A DNA stretch of 64,000 nt, taken from Goodfellowiella coeruleoviolacea (GTDB lineage: Bacteria; Actinomycetota; Actinomycetes; Mycobacteriales; Pseudonocardiaceae). This document shows positions 1 to 7,344 of this stretch, one piece after another (position 1 is the stretch's first letter; each line of letters opens with the position of its first letter). The stretch spans positions 401,591 through 465,590 of the forward strand of contig NZ_JAMTCK010000005.1 in assembly GCF_024171785.1 (NCBI RefSeq), in the 5' to 3' direction. The notes beneath the pieces were generated by a model. It saw nothing but the letters and a program-made list of their open reading frames with translations. It searched no databases and was not told the DNA's origin. The position numbers and the translations under genes were made by a program.

Positions 1-140
1 AGCAGCCCCCGGCCGAGCAGGACCTGGTCGACCACGTGGCGCGACTGCTCGCCCCGCACAAGCGGCCCAGGGTGGTGCGGTTCCGCGACGCGCTGCCCCG
101 CAACGACATGGGCAAGGTCATGAAGCGGGCCCTGACATGA
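1..140 (+). CDS. acyl-CoA synthetase / AMP-dependent ligase, C-terminal fragment
   Basis: Only the last 45 codons are in the window; the gene begins upstream. The reading frame gives PHKRPRVVRF and then LPRNDMGKVMK before the stop. This is the C-terminal lid domain of the ANL (acyl-CoA synthetase) superfamily, and the lysine in PRNxxGK is the conserved adenylation lysine of that family. The stop overlaps the next start as ATGA, so it is translationally coupled to the carboxyltransferase gene. A malonyl-CoA or fatty acyl-CoA ligase is plausible, but substrate cannot be told from this fragment. Confidence 0.8.
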   Translation, partial: QPPAEQDLVDHVARLLAPHKRPRVVRFRDALPRNDMGKVMKRALT

Positions 141-1495
141 CCAGCACGCACCGGACCACACCCGGCGCCAGGGCCTGGATCGAGGCACTGGCCAGCGACT
201 TCGTCGAGCTGGCCGGGTACGCGGCCTGGCCGGCCGGGTACGCCGGCCCGCTGGACTGGCCCGGCTACGCCGAGCAGCTCGAACGCGCCAGCGAGCGGTC
301 CGGGCAGACCGAGTCGGTGGTGTGCGGGCAGGCCACGGTCGGCGGGGTGCCGGCCGTGCTGATCGCCTTCGACTTCCGGTTCCTGGGCGGTTCCGTCGGC
401 CAGCAGACCGGGGAACGCATCGAGCGGGCGTTCAGCGTGGCCCGCCGCGCGCGGCAGCCGGTGGTGTCGCTGATCGCCACGGGCGGCAGCCGCATGCAGG
501 AGGGCATGCGCTCGCTGCGCCAGCTCACCCGGCTCGCCCGGGAGTGCCAGCTGACCAGGGCGGCGGGCGTGCCGCACGTGGCCGTGCTGGGCAATCCGAC
601 CACCGGTGGGCTGTGGGCCGCGCTGGGCGCCGGCGCCGACGTGGTGCTGGCGCTGGCCGACGCCGAGGTGGGGTTCGCCGGCCGGCGGGTGCGCTCGCCC
701 GCCGACGTCGACCACCCGGCGTTCACCAGCGAGGACCACTGGGCCAGCGGCCAGGTCGACCAGGTGGTCACCGAGTCGGAGCTGCCCTCGGTCCTGTCCC
801 GCTGGCTGGACCTGCTGCGACCGGCCGACCAGCACGCCCTGCCGGAGCCGGCCGACGTGCCCAGGGCGCTGGGCCGCACCGAGCTGCCCCCGGACGGCTG
901 GACCGCGGTGCGCTGGGCGCGCGACCCCGACCGGCCGCGCGCACCCGCCTACCTCGACGACTACTTCCAGACCAGGGTCGCGTTGAGCGGCGACCGGGTC
1001 GGCGGGGTCGACCCGGGCATGTGGTGCGGGATCGGCCGGCGCGACGGCCGGGCGATCGCCTACGCCGCGCAGACCGGCACCGCCAACACCCCGGCCGGGT
1101 TCCGCACCGCCGCCCGGCTGATCCAGCTCGCCGACCGGTTCACCCTGCCGGTGTTGACGCTGGTGGACACGCCGGGCGCGGACAACAGCGGCGCCGCCGA
1201 GCGGGCCGGGCTCGGGCCGGCGCTGGCCGAGCTGTTCGGCGCGGTGGCGGGTGCCCGGGTGCCCATCACCACCCTGGTGATCGGCGAGGGCGGCTCCGGG
1301 GGCGCGTTGGCCCTGGCCCACCCGGACCGCACCTGGATCACCCCGGACGGCTACTTCTCGGTGATCGCGCCCGAGGCGAGCGCGGCCATCCTCAAACGCG
1401 GCCCCGACCAGGTGGCGGCCACCGCCGACCAGTTGCGGCTGCGCCCGCAGGACCTGGTCGAACTGGGCGTGGTCCGGGGCATCAGCCGCGGGTGA
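137..1495 (+). CDS. acyl-CoA carboxyltransferase, AccD/AccA-type two-half protein
   Basis: 452 residues of the carboxyltransferase (crotonase-like) superfamily, which moves CO2 from biotin to an acyl-CoA. The N-half carries the AccD-like GGSRMQEG segment (about residues 116-123) and GNPTTGG; the C-half carries AccA-like VDTPGAD (about 346) and GEGGSGGALAL (about 381). No CxxC zinc ribbon is visible, unlike E. coli AccD. It resembles the AccD3 (Rv0904c) group of actinobacteria, whose substrate is poorly defined. It starts by ATGA overlap with the ligase gene. Its 3' end overlaps convergent tsaE by 14 bp. Confidence 0.8.
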   Translation: MTSTHRTTPGARAWIEALASDFVELAGYAAWPAGYAGPLDWPGYAEQLERASERSGQTESVVCGQATVGGVPAVLIAFDFRFLGGSVGQQTGERIERAFSVARRARQPVVSLIATGGSRMQEGMRSLRQLTRLARECQLTRAAGVPHVAVLGNPTTGGLWAALGAGADVVLALADAEVGFAGRRVRSPADVDHPAFTSEDHWASGQVDQVVTESELPSVLSRWLDLLRPADQHALPEPADVPRALGRTELPPDGWTAVRWARDPDRPRAPAYLDDYFQTRVALSGDRVGGVDPGMWCGIGRRDGRAIAYAAQTGTANTPAGFRTAARLIQLADRFTLPVLTLVDTPGADNSGAAERAGLGPALAELFGAVAGARVPITTLVIGEGGSGGALALAHPDRTWITPDGYFSVIAPEASAAILKRGPDQVAATADQLRLRPQDLVELGVVRGISRG

Positions 1496-1970
1496 CCTGG
1501 CTCCAGTCGCGGTCGGCCAGGCTGCCGTGCGGCTCCAGGTGGGCCACGCGCACGTCGTCGGCGCGCCGGTCCAGCCGGACCAGCAGGTGGTCCTCGGACA
1601 GCCGCTCGGCCACGCCCTCGCCCCACTCCACGACCACCACCGCGGTCACCAGTTCGGTGTCCAGGTCCAGGTCGTCCAGTTCGTCGAGCTGGCCGCCGAG
1701 CCGGTAGGCGTCCACGTGCACCAGGGGCACGCCGCGCCCGCCCGGTGCTGGCGCGTGCTCCCTGGCCAGCACGAACGTGGGTGAGCTGACCCGGCCGGTC
1801 ACGCCGAGACCGGCGGCGATGCCGCGCGTCATGGCGGTCTTGCCCGCCCCCAGCGGCCCGGACAGCAACACCAGGTCACCGGCGGTGAGCAGGCCGCCGA
1901 GCCGACGGCCGAACTCCTCGGTGTCGGTCACCTCGGGCAGCTCGACCCGGTAGTCGGAACGGCTGCTCAT
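1482..1970 (-). CDS. tsaE: tRNA threonylcarbamoyladenosine biosynthesis ATPase TsaE
   Basis: 162 residues. TsaE (YjeE) is the ATPase partner of TsaB/TsaD in making t6A37 on ANN-decoding tRNAs. The P-loop GPLGAGKTAMTRG is near residue 35; SSPTFVL and HVDAYRL follow in the order usual for the family. The ATG at 1970 is chosen because it overlaps the stop of the upstream hydrolase gene (ATGA) and matches family length; a longer frame to 2051 gives an unrelated arginine-rich lead. tsaB, rimI and tsaD usually follow tsaE in actinobacteria, but here a convergent carboxyltransferase gene follows. Confidence 0.93.
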   Translation of the reverse strand: MSSRSDYRVELPEVTDTEEFGRRLGGLLTAGDLVLLSGPLGAGKTAMTRGIAAGLGVTGRVSSPTFVLAREHAPAPGGRGVPLVHVDAYRLGGQLDELDDLDLDTELVTAVVVVEWGEGVAERLSEDHLLVRLDRRADDVRVAHLEPHGSLADRDWSQVTRG

Positions 1971-3103
1971 GCTTGCTGCTGACACGCTTGTCCGTCCTCG
2001 TCTTTCGTCGTGTCCGACCCGTCGACTCCAGTGTCCCCCTCGGGCGCGCACCGGCGGATCAGCGCCACCAGGTGCTCGGTGACGGTGTCCGCCTGTTCCA
2101 GCATGACCAGGTGCCCGGCGCCGGCCACCCGCACCAGGGTGGCCTCGGGCAGCTGCTCGGCCATGGTCTCCGAGTGCGAGAACGGGGTCAGCCGGTCGGC
2201 GTCGCCGCCCAGCACCAGCAGCTCACAGCGGCGCAGCTCGGCCAGGGCGAGCAGCCGGTCGTGCGTGCCCAGGGTCTCCAGGAAGTCGGTGAGCACCCGC
2301 ACCGAGGTGCTGTCGATCATGTCGTCCACCAGGTCGACCAGGGCCGGGTCGACCGAGCGGTCCCCGAAGGCCAGCCGCCGCACCAGCGACCAGGCGAGCT
2401 GCCCGCCGGCCCGACGGGCGCCCTCCACCAGCACCGGTTGCAGGCTGGCCAGCCGGCCCAGCGCCAGCGGCACGGGGTTGCGCCGGGACAGCACCATCCT
2501 GGGCAGCCCGGACCCGCCGACCTGGCCGGCCGAGGTGCCGATGAACGCCACCCCGCGCACCCGGTCGTCGAACAGGTCGGGGCGCTGCTCGGCCAGCGCC
2601 ATGATGGTCATGCCGCCCATGGAGTGGCCGACGAGCACCAGCGGACCGGTGGGCGCCACCGCGCGCAGCACAGCGTCCAGGTCCCTGGCCAGCTGCTCGA
2701 TCGTGCTCGACTCGGCGCTGGCCCGGCCGGACCGGCCGTGTCCGCGCAGGTCGAACAGCACCTGCCGGACCCGGGGGCCGGTCAGCTCGGCCAGGGACGC
2801 GCGCTGGAACCCCCAGCAGCGCCGGTCCAGGGCGAACCCGTGCACCAGCACCACGGTCAGCTCGGCGGCACCGCCGTCGCGCGGGTCCACCTCCTCGACC
2901 GACAGCGGCAGCCCGTCGTCCGCGGCCACCGTGCTCTCCCGGCTGGGCGGCAGAGCCGGTCGCCGTCCGAAGTCGGTGTCGTCGGCCTGGCGCCGGCGCG
3001 CCGCGCCCCGGGCGCTGTGCGCGGCGACCCCGACGGCCGCGCCGGTCACGGCCGCGCCGAGCACGCCACCGGCCCAGCTGACCGCCTTCCACACGGGTCT
3101 CAC
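1967..3103 (-). CDS. alpha/beta hydrolase between alr and tsaE
   Basis: 378 residues with an alpha/beta-hydrolase fold. The nucleophile elbow is GHSMGG (about residue 159), with VLVHGFALD (oxyanion region, about 85), GDADRL (acid region) and a late GAGHL histidine. The first 30 residues are hydrophobic and Ala/Gly-rich, so the protein may be membrane-tethered or exported. The slot between alr and tsaE commonly holds such a hydrolase in actinobacteria; substrate unknown. It begins 24 bp after alr and couples to tsaE by ATGA overlap, so the three genes look like one operon. Confidence 0.85.
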   Translation of the reverse strand: MRPVWKAVSWAGGVLGAAVTGAAVGVAAHSARGAARRRQADDTDFGRRPALPPSRESTVAADDGLPLSVEEVDPRDGGAAELTVVLVHGFALDRRCWGFQRASLAELTGPRVRQVLFDLRGHGRSGRASAESSTIEQLARDLDAVLRAVAPTGPLVLVGHSMGGMTIMALAEQRPDLFDDRVRGVAFIGTSAGQVGGSGLPRMVLSRRNPVPLALGRLASLQPVLVEGARRAGGQLAWSLVRRLAFGDRSVDPALVDLVDDMIDSTSVRVLTDFLETLGTHDRLLALAELRRCELLVLGGDADRLTPFSHSETMAEQLPEATLVRVAGAGHLVMLEQADTVTEHLVALIRRCAPEGDTGVDGSDTTKDEDGQACQQQA

Positions 3104-3127
3104 CAGGTCACCGCCGGCGCCGACGGG

Positions 3128-4291
3128 TCACCGGGGGACTCCGGCCAGGCTGGGGGCCGGCGCGGGCAGGTGGCGGCGGCGCAGGCGCGGCCGGCACATG
3201 CCGGTGACGATCTCGTAGTCGATGGTGCCGATCAGGTCGGCCCACTCCCTGGCGGTGGGTTCGCCCTGGTCACCAGGGCCGAACAGGATCACCTCGTCGC
3301 CGGGGGACACCGGGTCGTCACCGCAGTCGACCACGATCTGGTCCATGCACACCCGGCCGGCCACCAGCCGCCGCCGGCCGCCCAGCCACACCTGCATCCG
3401 GCCGGACAGCGAGCGCGGCACCCCGTCCGCGTAGCCGACCGGCACCAGGGCCAGGGTGGTGTCCCGGCGGGTGGTCCAGGTGTGGCCGTAGGACACGCCC
3501 TCACCGGCGGGCACCCGCTTGGTGAACGCCACCGAGGACCGGAAGGTCATGGCCGGCCGCAGGTCGGCCGGCTGCGGTGTCGGGTTCAGCCCGTAGACGG
3601 CGATGCCCGGCCGGACCAGGTCGAAGTGCAGGTCGGGACGGGTCAGGGTGGCGGCCGAGTTGGCCAGGTGGCGCAGTGGCCGCAGCCCCGCGGCGCGGGC
3701 CACCCGGTAGGCCTCGACGAACCGCTCGGCCTGCGCGTCGATCGACGGGTGGCCCGGCTCGTCCGCGCAGGCCAGGTGGGACCAGATGGCCACCACCCGC
3801 ACCTCGGGCGTGCGCGCGGCGGCGTCGACCAGCCGGGCCCACTGGTCCGGCGGGCAGCCGTTGCGGCTCAGCCCGGTGTCGATCTTGAGGTGCACCCGGG
3901 CCGGCCGGCCGGCCTGCTTGGCCGCGGCGCGCACCTCGGCCAGGGTGTCCAGGCTGGCCACGGACAGGTCCACGTCGGCGGCGATACCGGCCGCGTAGTC
4001 GGTGCCGGGCAGGTCCAGCCAGCTCAGGGTGGGTGCGGTGAGGCCGGCCGCGCGCAGGGTCAGGGCCTCGTCCAGCGAGCAGGAGCCCAGCCAGGTGGCG
4101 CCGGCGGCCAGCGCGGTGCTGGCCACCTCGACCGCGCCGTGGCCGTAGCCGTCCGCTTTGACCACCACCATGGTGGCCGCTCCCGACTGCCCGGCGAGGC
4201 CGGCGAGCGAGGTCACGTTGTGTGCCACGGCCCCGAGGTCGATCAACGCCTCGGCCCGCGGAAGGTTCCCAGCTGCCATAACGCCGTTCAT
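3128..4291 (-). CDS. alr: alanine racemase
   Basis: 387 residues from the chosen start. A PLP enzyme that interconverts L- and D-alanine for peptidoglycan. The PLP lysine lies in VVVKADGYGHG (about residue 37), the catalytic tyrosine in GVSYGHTW, and VCMDQ is the conserved C-terminal segment. Start: ATG at 4291 (MNGVMAAGN); ATG 4279 is also possible, and a longer frame to 4351 adds atypical sequence. First gene of the alr-hydrolase-tsaE operon. A LexA-type site lies about 125 bp upstream. Confidence 0.94.
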   Translation of the reverse strand: MNGVMAAGNLPRAEALIDLGAVAHNVTSLAGLAGQSGAATMVVVKADGYGHGAVEVASTALAAGATWLGSCSLDEALTLRAAGLTAPTLSWLDLPGTDYAAGIAADVDLSVASLDTLAEVRAAAKQAGRPARVHLKIDTGLSRNGCPPDQWARLVDAAARTPEVRVVAIWSHLACADEPGHPSIDAQAERFVEAYRVARAAGLRPLRHLANSAATLTRPDLHFDLVRPGIAVYGLNPTPQPADLRPAMTFRSSVAFTKRVPAGEGVSYGHTWTTRRDTTLALVPVGYADGVPRSLSGRMQVWLGGRRRLVAGRVCMDQIVVDCGDDPVSPGDEVILFGPGDQGEPTAREWADLIGTIDYEIVTGMCRPRLRRRHLPAPAPSLAGVPR

Positions 4292-4415
4292 GGTGCCACG
4301 ACCGCCGGGCGGCGGGGTCAGGCAGCGTGCGGACCGGGAGCCGAATCCCACACCCCGCGCCGGCCGGGCGGCACCGCCACGCCACCGTCACCGGATCGTG
4401 TGACTACCCCACCTG

Positions 4416-4431
4416 TCGAACACATGTTTGA
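4416..4431. promoter_or_regulatory. candidate LexA (SOS) box
   Basis: TCGAACACATGTTTGA fits the actinobacterial LexA consensus cGAACrnryGTTyG at every position. It lies about 125 bp upstream of alr (minus strand); no plus-strand gene follows. The match is seen in sequence; regulation of alr by LexA is inference and has no precedent known to me. Confidence 0.55.
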
Positions 4432-4629
4432 CTAGCGGTGGAACGGGATCGCGTCCGCACCCGGCGAAGGCCAAGCCGGTGCGCGCCGGTCCCCGCCCCA
4501 CTCCTGGCCAGGTGTGGTCGACCGCGCTCGACGAATCACGACACGACGAACAGGACTCGACAGTCTGAGGAGGGATGCCCATGTCAGGTAGCCGCCTGAC
4601 GTGACCTGCGCTGGCGCCTCCCGCGGCCG

Positions 4630-4782
4630 CGAGGCCGCGGTGGTGGAGCCGTAGCGGTGGTGGAGCCGCGGTGGTTGGAGCCTCAGCGGTGGAGCCGCGG
4701 TGGAGAAGCCTCAACCGCGGAGCCGTGGGCGCGGACTCACGGACACGGACGTCACGGGCACGGGCGTCACGGGCACGGCACC
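4630..4782. repeat. degenerate GC-rich direct repeats upstream of alr
   Basis: From about 4630 to 4726 the motif CGGTGG(TT)GGAGCC recurs five to six times at irregular spacing. From 4741 a 15-bp unit (GGACACGGACGTCAC / GGGCACGGGCGTCAC) recurs 2.5 times. No coding or palindromic logic is evident. Confidence 0.6.
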
Positions 4783-4843
4783 GGACTGCGCGGGACCGGC
4801 GGCTCGATCGGGTATAGCTCCTCCGGACGACCCGACCGGGCCC

Positions 4844-6493
4844 TCATCCCGCGCTGACGCTGCCATCCCCTGCCGCAGGTGTCCACCGCGCTACCGCGCC
4901 GGCACCCGCCGCCGCGCCGACACCCGCTGCCATGCTGACACCGGCTGCCGTGCTGGCACCCGCTGCCATGCTGGCACCCGCTGCCGCGCCGACACCCGCT
5001 GCCGTGCTGGCACCCGCTGCCATGCTGGCACCCGCTGCCATGCTGGCACCCGCTGCCGCGCGCACCGCCCTGATCGCGTCCGGGACCGCGTCCAGCAGGG
5101 CTGACGCGCCAATGGGGGCGTTGCGGGCGGCCAGCTCGGCGGCCAGCCCGTGCACCAGGCAGGCGCTGCCAGCGGCCAGCCACGGGTCCATGCCGGCGGC
5201 GAGCAGCGAGCCGATCAGCCCGGTGAGTACGTCACCCGAACCCGCCGTGGCCGGCCACGCCGAGCCGGCCCGGTCCACCAGCACCCGGCCGTCCGGCGCG
5301 GCCACCACCGTGCTGTGCCCCTTGAGCAGCACGACCGCGTCGAACTGGCTGGCTGCCCGGGTGGCCGCGGCGACCCGGTCCGGGCCCACCTCACCGGCCA
5401 GCCTGGCGAACTCCCGGTCGTGCGGGGTGAGCACCACGGGTGTGTCCGGCTCGCGGGCGTCCCACAGGCCGGGGTTGGTGGCCAGCAGGGTGATCGCGTC
5501 GGCGTCCACGCAGACCGGCACACCCGCGCCGAGCACGTGGGTCAGCGCCTCGGTCCCAGCCTTGCCGGTGCCCAACCCGGGGCCCACCACCCACGCCTGC
5601 ACGCGGCCGGCGTCGGCGACCGCCCCCGTGGTCACCGTCTCCGGCCAGCGGGCCCGCACCGCGTCGGCGGCCTGGCCGGCGTAGCGGACCATGCCGGAGG
5701 TGGCGTGCACGGCGGCACCGGTGGCCAACACGGCCGCACCAGGGAAGGCGGCGGAACCAGCGGCGATGCCGGTGACCCCCTGGGTGTACTTGTCGTCGTC
5801 CGGGCCGGGCACCGGCCAGGCGGCGCCGACCTCGGCGGGCTCCAGCAGCACCAGGTCCGGCTCGCCCAGTTCGGGCCCCAGCCCGATGTCGACCACGCGC
5901 ACCACGCCGCTGCACGTGGCACCGGCCGCCAGCACGTGGCCGGGCTTGCGGCAGCCGAACGTGACGGTCACCGCCGCCCGCACAGCCGGGCCGGTCACCG
6001 CACCGGTGTCCGGGTCGACGCCGCTGGGCAGGTCCACGGCCACCACCGGCGCGGTGATCCGGTCGACCAGGGCCGCCGCGTCCGGCCGCAGCGGGCCGCG
6101 CGCGGACAGGCCGACAATGCCGTCCACCACCAGGTCGGCGGCGGCCACCACCGCGCCGGCGGCGGCACCGGTCACGGTGCGCCCGCCGGCCCGCCGCAGT
6201 GCGGCCAGCCCGGCGGGGTGGGCGCGGTTCGGGGCCAGCAGCACGGCGGTGACGGCCACGCCACGGCGGCGCAGGAACGCGCCCGCCCACAGCGCGTCAC
6301 CACCGTTGTTGCCGGCGCCGACCAGCAGCGCCACCCGACGCCCGGCCACGCCGCCGGTGTGCCGCGCCAGCAGCCCGGCCACCTCCGTGGCCACCCCGAA
6401 GGCGGCCCGGCGCATCAGCGTGCCGGCCGGCACCACGGCCATCACCCGCTCCTCGGCCGACCGCACGTGGTCCACCGTCCACACGCCCTGCAC
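4844..6493 (-). CDS. nnr: bifunctional NAD(P)H-hydrate epimerase / ADP-dependent dehydratase
   Basis: 549 residues. Repairs hydrated NADH/NADPH. The N-terminal YjeF_N epimerase domain has GAGNNGGDALWAG; the C-terminal ribokinase-like dehydratase domain has VLTPHDREFARL, LLKGHSTVV and the GSGDVLTGLIGSLLA active-site segment. GTG 6493 is chosen because GGGAGG precedes it by 8 nt; the frame upstream to 6556 is not family-like. The C-terminus is odd: after AIRAVRA come nine hexapeptide repeats (AAGASM type) and a 16-residue tail, replacing the short end usual in the family. Confidence 0.93.
   Translation of the reverse strand: MQGVWTVDHVRSAEERVMAVVPAGTLMRRAAFGVATEVAGLLARHTGGVAGRRVALLVGAGNNGGDALWAGAFLRRRGVAVTAVLLAPNRAHPAGLAALRRAGGRTVTGAAAGAVVAAADLVVDGIVGLSARGPLRPDAAALVDRITAPVVAVDLPSGVDPDTGAVTGPAVRAAVTVTFGCRKPGHVLAAGATCSGVVRVVDIGLGPELGEPDLVLLEPAEVGAAWPVPGPDDDKYTQGVTGIAAGSAAFPGAAVLATGAAVHATSGMVRYAGQAADAVRARWPETVTTGAVADAGRVQAWVVGPGLGTGKAGTEALTHVLGAGVPVCVDADAITLLATNPGLWDAREPDTPVVLTPHDREFARLAGEVGPDRVAAATRAASQFDAVVLLKGHSTVVAAPDGRVLVDRAGSAWPATAGSGDVLTGLIGSLLAAGMDPWLAAGSACLVHGLAAELAARNAPIGASALLDAVPDAIRAVRAAAGASMAAGASMAAGASTAAGVGAAAGASMAAGASTAAGVSMAAGVGAAAGAGAVARWTPAAGDGSVSAG
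4895..5056 (-). repeat. 18-bp tandem repeat encoding the nnr C-terminal hexapeptides
   Basis: Nine in-frame 18-bp units encode AAGASM, AAGAST, AAGVGA, AAGVSM and close variants. The first unit on the coding strand is 5056-5039. The array sits between the last recognisable dehydratase residues and a 16-residue tail, so copy-number change would not break the enzyme. Confidence 0.85.
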
Positions 6494-6592
6494 CGCGCCT
6501 ACCTCCCGACCGTTGCTGTCTTCGTTGTGCCCGATGCGCCGCCCGGGTTCGACCACGCGGTTCCACCCCCGGTCAGCGCCCTGCTTCTTGTT

Positions 6593-6740
6593 GGCTCCCG
6601 CCTGGCTCCGCCAGCCAACCTGTGTCCATCCCGGCTCCTGCCTGGCTCCACCAGCCGACCTGTCCTTCCAGGCTCCCGCCTGGCTTCACGCCAGGCGACC
6701 TGTGTCCATCCAGGCTCCCGCCTGGCTCCGCCAGGCGATC
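6593..6740. repeat. four ~40-bp direct repeats, each holding a small hairpin
   Basis: Copies begin at 6593, 6633, 6671 and 6713 with GGCTCC(C/T)GCCTGGCT. Copies 1-3 continue with a CCAACC/CGACCTGT(GTCCATCC) segment. Copies 3 and 4 form perfect stems (CGCCTGGC-TTCAC-GCCAGGCG and CGCCTGG-CTCCG-CCAGGCG); copies 1 and 2 keep 4-5 bp. The array occupies most of the acpS-nnr gap. It could affect transcript ends or be a REP-like element. Confidence 0.75.
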
Positions 6741-6778
6741 CGCGCTCGCCACCCGGGCGCGGTGTTGCTCCCCCACCG

Positions 6779-7150
6779 TCACCCCCGCTCAGCCACCACG
6801 ATCGCGGCGGCCAGGTCGGCGTCGTGGGTGAGTGACACGTGCCAGGTCAGCACGCCCTGGCTGGCGGCGGCCTCGGCGAGCACACCGGCCAGGCGCAGCT
6901 GGGGCCGTCCGCCCGGGCCGGTGACCACCTCGCAGTCGCGCAGCCGGTAGCCCGGGGGCGCGCCCATGGCCTTGACCGCCGCTTCCTTGGCCGCGAACCG
7001 GGCGGCCAGTGACGCGGCCGAGCGGGGCGACCCACCCGTGGTGAGTCGCTCCTGCTCGCTGAACACCCGGGCAGCCAGTCCCGGGGTGCGGTCCAGGACG
7101 GCCGCGAACCGCCGGACGCCGACCAGGTCGGTGCCGATACCCACGATCAC
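6779..7150 (-). CDS. acpS: holo-[acyl-carrier-protein] synthase
   Basis: 123 residues. Transfers 4'-phosphopantetheine from CoA to ACP serine. [13 protein letters not shown] carries the Mg-binding aspartate and [13 protein letters not shown] the conserved Glu/Lys; both are in the family positions. GTG 7150 is chosen since the family begins MIxGIGTDL; upstream codons are unlike the family. Its product supplies fatty acid and polyketide ACPs. It is followed by the hairpin repeat array and then nnr, the common actinobacterial order. Confidence 0.92.
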   Translation of the reverse strand: MIVGIGTDLVGVRRFAAVLDRTPGLAARVFSEQERLTTGGSPRSAASLAARFAAKEAAVKAMGAPPGYRLRDCEVVTGPGGRPQLRLAGVLAEAAASQGVLTWHVSLTHDADLAAAIVVAERG

Positions 7151-7344
7151 CCAGCAAGGGTGCCATTCGCGGACCATGAACGTGCGCCAGCGAGCCCACC
7201 GGCTACCCGACGGTGACGGTTCCGTGTCCACCGCCGTCGCGCCAGCCAGCCCGTCCTGCCCGGCGGCCCGTCCTACCCGCTGGCGCGCTCACCCGCGTGC
7301 GCTCACCCGCGCCCGCGTGCCGGCCGGCGCCCGCTCGCCGGTGC
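7151..7344. other. glmS-acpS intergenic spacer
   Basis: 194 bases, cytosine-rich on the plus strand with loosely repeated CGCCCG/GCTCACCCGCG segments near 7283-7312. No gene or strong hairpin seen. Confidence 0.4.

Larger units (their letters stand above)
4292..4843. other. intergenic region between alr and nnr with SOS-like box and repeats
   Basis: 552 bases with no convincing gene. Open frames here are arginine/histidine-rich and lack ribosome binding sites. It contains a LexA-type box (4416-4431), a run of degenerate GCGGTGGAGCC repeats (about 4630-4726) and a 15-bp tandem (about 4741-4782). The alr promoter should lie in the left part. Confidence 0.6.

Noticed and set aside
4388-5104. 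Small genes in the alr-nnr gap
   Set aside because: Open frames are repeat-derived (RCHAGTRCR-type) or arginine-rich and overlap the nnr 3' end; no start signals.
6593-6740. CRISPR-like array of four repeats
   Set aside because: The copies are contiguous at 38-42 bp with no unique spacers, differ in sequence and contain no separate spacer class; no cas genes are near.
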